From Kiritimatiellia bacterium (lineage in GTDB: Bacteria; Verrucomicrobiota; Kiritimatiellia; RZYC01), in NCBI GenBank assembly GCA_028708815.1, contig JAQVYB010000006.1, positions 1 to 58,552 on the forward strand: DNA of 58,552 nt, written 5' to 3'. Positions 28,986-37,900 of the stretch are shown in pieces. Below the pieces are notes generated by a model. That model was not told the origin of the DNA. It saw only the letters and a list, made by a program, of their open reading frames with translations, and did not search any database. How positions within the stretch are numbered: position 1 is the first letter of the stretch; each line of letters begins with the position of its first letter. The position numbers were made by a program, and so were the translations under genes.

Positions 28986-31900
28986 GTGACTAAAAAATTA
29001 ATGGCATTTTCGAATTTTCCAATCGTTGGAAACTTTTTTGGCGATTTTTCCAATCGTTGGAAACTTTTTCAGCAACTTTTCCAACCATTGGAAACTTTTT
29101 TGGCGATTTTTCCAATCATTGGAACTTTTACTTTGCTTTGTTTTTTGGCGGCATCGTCGTCTTTCGGGGCGGATGGGGATCCGGTGGATGCGGATACGGT
29201 GTATGGGCCGGTGCGCGGGGTGGAGGAATACGGGGTTCAGAATTTCAAGGGGATCCCATTTGCGAAACCACCGGTGGGTGAATTGCGCTGGGCGGCGCCG
29301 CAGGTGCCGGAGGGGTGGACGAATACGGTGGTGTGTACGAATTATTCGGCGGGGTGTCCGCAAGTTTACATGGAGTATGTGAGTCCGACGAATGGCACGG
29401 ATGAGGACTGCCTGTATTTGAATGTGTGGTCGAAGGTGGGGGCGACAAATCGTCCGGTGATGGTGTGGTTGTATGGCGGTGGTTTTTCTGCGGGGGGCAG
29501 TTCGCTGCCGAGTTATGACGGGACATTCCTGGCGCTGAAGGATGTGGTGGTGGTTTCGTTTAATTACCGGTTGGGGGTGCTGGGCTTTCTGATGACCGAT
29601 GAGTTGTTCGCACGTGAAGGAGCCAGCGTGGGCAATGCGGGGTTGCTGGATCAGATTCTGGCATTGGAATGGGTGCGGGATAATATCGCGGCGTTTGGTG
29701 GGGATCCGGACAATGTAACGCTGTTTGGTCATTCGGCGGGAGCGGCAAGCGTGAGTCATATGCTGGTGGCGCCGCAAGCGAAGGGCTTGTTTGACAAGGC
29801 GATTTGTCAGAGCGGTTCGGTGCCGTCGAACCCGTTTGAATGCGACAGTGGTTCGTGGACGAATGCGATGTTGAAGGGGGAGGCCCTGATGGTGGCACTG
29901 GGTGTGTCATCCCTGGATGAATTGCGTATGGTTCCGTCGAGTAATGTGGTGGAGGCGGCGGAGTATCTGCTGAATACATTCTGGCTGCATTATGGTCCAA
30001 TGATGGATGGGGAGGTGGTGCGCAGTGATTTTCGGTCGCTGTTCGAGGGGGATGATTACCTGATGAGTCCGGTGCCCCTTTTGACGGGCGTGACGGGGAA
30101 TGATGGTCTGGGGGCGGGGTTGCCGGTGTCGAATGTGGCGACGTATGCGGCGTGGGTGGCGGATTGCTTCAAGTCGAATGCTGCGGCGGTCTATGCGGCG
30201 TACCCGGCGACGACGGATGAGGAGGCGGTGGCGCTGCAGGCGTATGTGGGGACGCTGGCGGTTTTTGCGGAGCCGCACCGGTTCATGGCGCGTGCACTGC
30301 GTGATGCGGGGCAGCCGGTTTATTTTTATCATTGGGATTATCTGCAGCCGACAGTGGAATGTGAGTTGTATGGGGCGTATCATTCCGTGGAGTTGCCTTA
30401 TGTGTTTAATAACATGCTGTTGGAACCGACGTTTACCAATCGTGATTACATTCTGGCGGATCAGATTTCAGATTACTGGGTGAATTTTGCAACGACGGGA
30501 GATCCGAATGGGGCCGGACTGGATGCGTGGCCGCAGTTCGGGTCGAATGAGACGGCCTTGGTGGTGGAAACGAATGCGTCGTATTCCACGGTGACGAACT
30601 GGAACGAAACGGAAGTGGATTTCTTTGAGAGCGTGTATCCGCGCAGGGACTATGATGGTCCGTTGCAGTATACGAATACGATTGCGCAGGCGCGTGCGGG
30701 CATTGCGACGTTGATGGCGGAGAATAATATCCCGGGTTGCACGGTGGTGCTGGTGGAAAGTCAGCGCGTGGTGTGGGCGGAAGGGTTCGGATTTGCGGAT
30801 GTGGCTGCGCAAACACCGGTGACGACGAATACGGTGATGCCGATCGGGTCGGTGTCGAAAATGCTGACGGCTCTGATGGCGTTGCAGGTAGTGGATGAGG
30901 GTGCGTTTGATCTGGATGCGTGCATTACCAATTATGTGGATGATTTTTCGATGCTGGGCCGTTTTGCGGGGCAGACGAATGGTTGGACGATTCGGACGAT
31001 GCTGGATCATCATGCGGGCTTGCCGGGGGATATGTATAACGGGGCGACGGGTGCGGGCACGAATTACTGGTCGGGCTATACGCAGTGGTTGATTGATTTG
31101 TTTCATGAGGACTATCCGCTGTATCCGCCGGAAACGATCTCCAGTTATTGCAATAGCGGGTTCAATGTGGTGGGTGAGGCGTTGGGACGTCATTACGGGG
31201 TGGATTATACGGTGCTGGCGGTGACGAATTTGTTTTTGCCGCTGGATATGCCGTATTCTTCGTTTCTGCCGACGGATCCGCTGATTGCCGCGAACATGAC
31301 AACGACTTACAATCATGATGGATCGCCGGCGATTCCGATGACCATCAATATGCCGGCGACGGGCGGCGCCTTTTCGCGTCCGCTGGACATGGCAAATGTG
31401 ATTAAGATGCTTCTGGCGGATGGCATGTTCGGGGGCAGTGAATATTTGTCGACGAATGCCTTGGCGCAGTTCGGCACCTTCACGCCGGGTGCGCTGGATG
31501 TGGATAATTTCTTTAAGCCGGGGCTGGGCTTAGACTCGGTGGATAGTCCGGTGATGAGTTATGCGGGACGCTGCTGGTTGAAGAACGGGTCAACAGGAAA
31601 AGCCGAGGCGCTGTTTGAAGTGCTGCCGGATCAGCAACTGGGCGCCTTTGTGAATATCAATTGTGCGAATGACACCACGTTTGAAATCCTGAATATTGTG
31701 CTGACGAATGCGATCTTCGAGAAAAGCGGTTTGGTGCGTCCCGTGGTGACGCCGCTGCCGGATGTTGCAGAAACAAACTGGTCGTTGGCTGAGTTGCAGG
31801 CGATTGAGGGGCATTATGTGACAGGGAGTGGCGTGAACCGGTTTGTGGCGGAAGCGGATGGCTCGTTGACATTGTACGAAAATGCGCAAAGCAGCAGTCC

Positions 31901-34900
31901 GGTGGTGACGACCAATTATCGCCCGCATGTGAATGGGCGCTTCTATGTGCCGGGGGCGAGCGCGCAGCAGTTGTTGTTCACGAATAAGGGGGGCGAGGAT
32001 GTGATTGTTCGGTATGGCAGCAGCGGCAGTTACAAAGATGAGGTACGTGCGGGGGGCTATGTGGAAGCCCTGTATGGCACGCGCTATGAGCCGCCGGTGA
32101 TTTCGGAAGCCTGGTCGAATCGTTGCGATACATTCTGGCTGGCGGATAACTTGATGTATAACGATTTCTTCATGGCGGAAGGCCAGCCTAATGGCTGGTT
32201 GCTCAGTACGGAAAATGGTTTTCTGACGATTGAAGGAAATGGATATGGGGTGTTGGTTCCTTCGAATGATTCGCTGGCGTTTGTGCAGGGCTATTCCACG
32301 CGCGGGGATAGCTGTGTGCGAATGGAAACGAATGCGGCGGGCAATGAAGTTCTGTGGTTCGGCGGCTATCGCTGTATGCGTCTGGAGGATCTTCCGGCGA
32401 TCACGAATGGCGGCACGGAGAGTGTCTCACTCGTAATGCATACGAATGCGATGCTGGTTTGCCCTGCGTCTGGTGTGGGTTCTCGGATGTCGGTGGTGCT
32501 GGGGTCGAATGCGCGGGATGTGGTGGTGCATGTGGTGAGTCTGGAATCCGCATCGGTGGTGGCGGTGGGTACGGGCAGTGTGGAATGGGTGTGTGATTCC
32601 ATGCCGGCCATTATCAGTTTGAGTTCGCCGGATGCCGTGACGGTCGATGTGAAGGCGGTGGATACCACGTACCTGCGCCAATGCATGCAGCAGACGCTGC
32701 AGCAGTATCCGCAGGTGCCGGGGTTCAGTGTGAGTGTGCAGGAGCCGGGTTTTGGGCCGTTACTGGTCGCGGAGGGGTATGCACAAGTGGACCCGCCGAC
32801 GAGTGGCGGTAATGTGGCATTGGGGGTGGATGATCACTTTCATATCGCCAGTATTTCTAAAACCTACACGGCTGCCGGCATTTTCCTGCTGCAGGATCGC
32901 GGTCTTCTGAACATGACCAATACGGCGGCGGAGCTGGCGCCGGAATTGATGGTGCCGCGCGGAGATGAGATCTCCTTGTCGCTCTTGCTGGAGCATCGCA
33001 GTGGCTTGCCGGATGGGAACAATACGCCGTGGATTGATGGTAAACTGATCGAGGATCCCTTTTTAGAATTTTCAGTGGAGGAAATTGTGGCGGTGGCGTC
33101 GAACATGTATCCGAACCTGATGTTTGAGCCGGGGAGTGATTTTTCTTACACCGATACCGGCTTCAACATTCTGGCGCGCATCATTGAAAATGTGAGTGGC
33201 ACGAATTATCAGGCGTTTATCCGCAATGAAATTCTGGCCCCGCTGGGATTGATGAATACGTTTGTTCCGCTAAACAGTGAGTCGAATGTCCCGGCGCCGG
33301 CGGTGCATGCCTACGAGGTGCATGACGGAGTGTACCAGGATCGCACGGATTATTGTCCATCGGTGGAATTCGGCTGCGGCAGTATTCAGTCTACGTTGAG
33401 CGATTTGAATTCGTTTATGTATCAGCTCTTTTGCACCACCAATTTGCTGCGCGATGCATCGCGGGAGCAAATGATGAGCAATGTGACATCCCTTGGTTTT
33501 TCGGATTACGGGCGCGGATGTGAAAATGATTTTGATTTTGGGTGGGGTCATAACGGGGCGATGTGGGGTGCGCTGAGTCGGTGTAACGTGGATACGAATA
33601 CCGGGGTGGTTGCGTCTTCGATGATGAATTTTATGTATGATGAGAATGATCCGGATAAGTTCGCGAACTGCTCCTATACGATGCAGAGCGCGATGGGCGT
33701 GGCAAAGAATCTGTTGGGTTATCCTGCCGACCTGTTTGGTCAGACCGAACCCATGGTCAATGTGCGTCAGCCGTTGGTGCGTCAGGGTGATTCGGTGAAT
33801 ATCATGCCGGTACGGTTGAATTTTGTGACGAACTGGGTGATCAGCGGATTGCCGGAACCTTTGGGCTATGATGCCGCCAGCGGAGCGATTACAGGAGTCT
33901 GTGCGGCATCAGGGGATTTCCCCCTGACTCTGGTGGCTGAAAATGCGTATGGTATCACCACCAATACACGGGTGTTATCGGTGGCGCTGGGCTATACCAA
34001 TACCATGGCCCAGGCGCAGGCCGCCATTGAGTTCGCGTATGACATGAATGAGTTTAAGGGGGGAAGCTGGGTGCTGGTGGATGAGAATGGCATCGTGTGG
34101 TCGGGGGGATACGGTTGGGCGAATCACGAGGAGACGACCCCGGCGACGGCGGACACGGTGTATCGCATTGGATCACTGTCTAAATTATTCACCACGGTGG
34201 CGACGCTGCGGGAGTATGATCGGGGCCATCTGACGCTGGATGCGGCGGTGTCCAATTATATTGATGGCTTTGAACTGAATGTCCGTCCGGACACCAATCT
34301 GCCGCCGATCAATTACACCAACAATCCGATTACGGTGCGGTCGCTGCTGAATCATTTGTCCGGTATGCCCAGCACCTACATGCGCCATGCGATGACCACC
34401 TCGCCCACGCTGGATGGTTTTTTCCCAACCTATCTGATGGAAATGATGCTGGGGGTCTACACGGATTTTGCCTGTGCGCCGGTTGATTTCTTTGCGTCTT
34501 ATAACAACAATGGATTTCAATTTGCGGAATATCTGATTTCGCAGGTAACGGATGATTCGCTGGAAACCTATGCGCAGACGAATCTGTTCATGGCGCTTGG
34601 AATGAATCGGACAGGTTTTGATATGGATGCGGCGGCGATTACGAATACGCTGGCGGAGTCGTTTGATCGGGAACTGAATCCGATGCCGAAGGAGTATGTG
34701 AACTGCCTGGGATCGGGCGGCGCGTTGAGTTCGGCCCATGACATGGGCGCTTTTATCAGTATGCTGCTGAATCGCGGGGCGTCGGACTATGGGCCGGTGC
34801 TTCTGACCAATACCGTGCTGGAAATGATGTCGGATCAAACCACGGGCATGGTGCTGCAGGTGGGTAATAAATATTTTGCCACGGGCCTGGGCTGGGATTC

Positions 34901-37900
34901 GGCGCTGCTGCCCAGCTTTGAGTATGCGGGAGGGGGCTGTGAAAAGAACGGAGAGACCACGACGTTTGCGGCGTATATTGCATTGGCGACCAATCAGCAT
35001 CTCGGCGTGTTCGTCGTGAAAAACTCACCGGAGGCCCGCAATATTACCGAGCTGGCGAAATACATTCTGGAGGCGGCCATTGAGGAAAAAAGCGGTTTGG
35101 CAAAAACCAATGAGGCCGTTATTCCGCCCTCACCGTTTGTTGGTGATACGCAGACGAATGTGGATGCGCTGGCGGGGTATTATGTAAACAATGCCGGCGC
35201 GGTGCGCCTGAAAGCAGGGACAAACTGTTTGCTGTATGGCGGTGCCCCGCAGTACTTGCGGGCGGATGGATGGTATGGTGCTGCAACGAATGCGGACTTC
35301 CTGATTGGGTTCACCAATGTGCAGGGGCACCTGTTTACTAAATTGCGGATGGAGTATGAGGGTTATATTGAATCGGCGGTAACCGGTGAGCGGTATGATC
35401 CGCCGGTGATGACCAATGCCTGGACCAATCGGATTGATCAGTCATGGCTGATTCAGAGCCTGCCGAGTGTTTCCTACATGCGTACGCACCCGGGCAGTCT
35501 GATTGCACGCACCTGGATGACCAACGGCATGCTGATGTTCACGGTGCCCTCCATTCTGCTGGATGATTACTCGTTTGGAGATTACGGGATGAATGATTTT
35601 GTCATCGAGCCTTTTGATGATGACATGGCGTTTGTGCAGGGAGCCGGCGGAAAGATGCCGTGCTGTGTGCGCGGGGATAATGAGACCCTGGTGGCGGACA
35701 GCTATTACTGGCAGAATGTGGCGGCGATCCCACACATCGCCATGGGCGCCCCGACCAACTATGCGCCGTATCCGCTGGTGACGGATTGGTTTGCGTTTGA
35801 TGCCGTGGCGGGCACGGAGTACTTCCTGAATCTGGGCGGCAGCGTGACGGGTTTGTTCCTGCTGGTGGATGCAGACGGGCGTTATCTGGGTGATGGTTCA
35901 CAGGAAACCGTCCTGCGCTGGACGTGTCCCTCCTCGGGCGTGTATTACGCGGGTGTGAATTTTCCGGAAGATGCGCCTGCGGAAGTCACCGTGCAGTTCT
36001 ATAACTACACCAACACCATTGCGCACATACGGAGTTGGATTGAAGAGGCGATGACGAATGAAGGCGTGATGGGTGTTTCGGTGGCGCTGCTGGATGATCA
36101 GGAGATCGTCTGGGCGGAAGGATTCGGCTATGAAGACCCGGCAGTCGGCAAAATGATGTCGACGAATTCGGTGTTTCATATCGGGTCGGTTTCGAAAGCA
36201 TTCACGGCGGCTACGGCGTTACGCTATTTGGATCGCGGAGCCTTTGCACTGGATGACGCGGTGACCAATATTGTGCCGACACTCCGTTGGCGTGAACGGT
36301 ACGGTGCGACGAATGTGGTCACGGTGCGCCATCTGCTGGATATGTATTCGGGGCTTCCGGGTGATCTGCTGCGCGGTGGTTTTACCACGGTGCCGCGCGA
36401 CATCGGTTATGCGAATGTGACGAACGACCTGGCGAACACCTGGCCGATTTATCCGGTGGATTACATGTGGGATTACTGCAATGCGGGCTTTGTGTTGATG
36501 GAAGGGATTATTGAAGCCGTCGCGAATACCGGTGCGATCGTTCGCAGTTTCGCGGATATTGCGGATGATGAGCTGTTGGAGCCACTGGGTATGGAGGCCA
36601 CATCGTATCTGTGCGATGAAGCGGAGATCAGTAACAATCTGACGGTGGCCTACTCTGAAAGCGGCGAACGGATGCCGCCGGAGTATATTAATATTTATGG
36701 CACGGGAAGCATGTATAGCCGCCCGACAGAACTGGCCAGGTTCATGGCGATGATTTTTGCGAACGGCGGGCATATCCTGGAGCCGAATACGGTGCGCGAA
36801 ATGACATCGCCGCAGGGAACGAATGCCGTGTTCTTTGATTACTGGGATTATGTGCCGGGGCTGGGTTGGGATTCGGTGTCGTGTGCGCAACTGGATTATG
36901 CCGGTCGCAACTGTTCCAAGAGCGGTGGAACCCTCACGGAAACAGCGATGATTCACCTGTTGAATGAGCATGGACTGGGCGCGGCGCTTTGTTCGAGTAC
37001 ACCGTCGGGCATTCCGTCGGAGGGTGCCATTGAAATGCTGCGGTACGCGTTGCTGGATAAGGAAGGCGTAATGTGGCCGACGAACATCATCACCCTGCCG
37101 ATGGCCACGCAGACCGTGAGTCAGGCGGAGCTGGATGCACTGGAGGGTATTTATGTCGGTGGCGGTGGATACGATAAGGTGGTTGCACGTGAGGGATATC
37201 TCGACATGCAGATGCTGGTAGGTTTTGACGGTCCGGAGGTCACCAATATTACGCTGAGAACAAACGGCTGGTTCGTCAGCGGTTCTGCAAACTCCGCCGT
37301 TTCATTCACGAATGTGGCGGGTCGGCAGGTCATGCTGACGCACCAGTTGGTGGAGGACGGTACGATTACGTCTCATTCGATGCGCGGTGATTTATATGAT
37401 CCGCCGGCGATCCATCCCGCGTGGACGGCACGCACGAATGAGTTGTGGTATGTGCAGAATGAGGATGTCTACAGTTATATGCCCCTCTCGGGAACGACGC
37501 CGCAGATTCAGTTGTCCATTTCGGATGGGGTGTTGATGATGGCGGGCGGGTTGACGGGCGTAAAGGTGCTGGTGGCCACCAATGATTCACAGGCCTGGGC
37601 TTACGGGCTGCATAACCGGGTGGATTCGTGTGTGCAGGTGCTGACGAATAACGGGAACGAAGCACTGCTTTATGCCGGTTACATCTTCAGTCGCGTGGCG
37701 CAGATGGAGACGGGCAGCGTGACCGGATCGATCGATGCGGCCGGGAACTCAGGACGTTACGAAGTGCAATTGCCTGATGCCGGCGTGGCGGGCGGGGTGA
37801 CGGATGTGGTCTATGAAGTGACACTGTCCGGCGCACCGACGAACTTCGTGCTGCGGATTTATGGAAGTGACGGGGCCCGGTTGCAGGATGAACGGACCGG

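Noticed and set aside
29016-29124. Possible mini-CRISPR array
   Set aside because: Unit is only 31 bp with 14-bp near-identical spacers, repeats are short palindromes, and no cas gene is in the window
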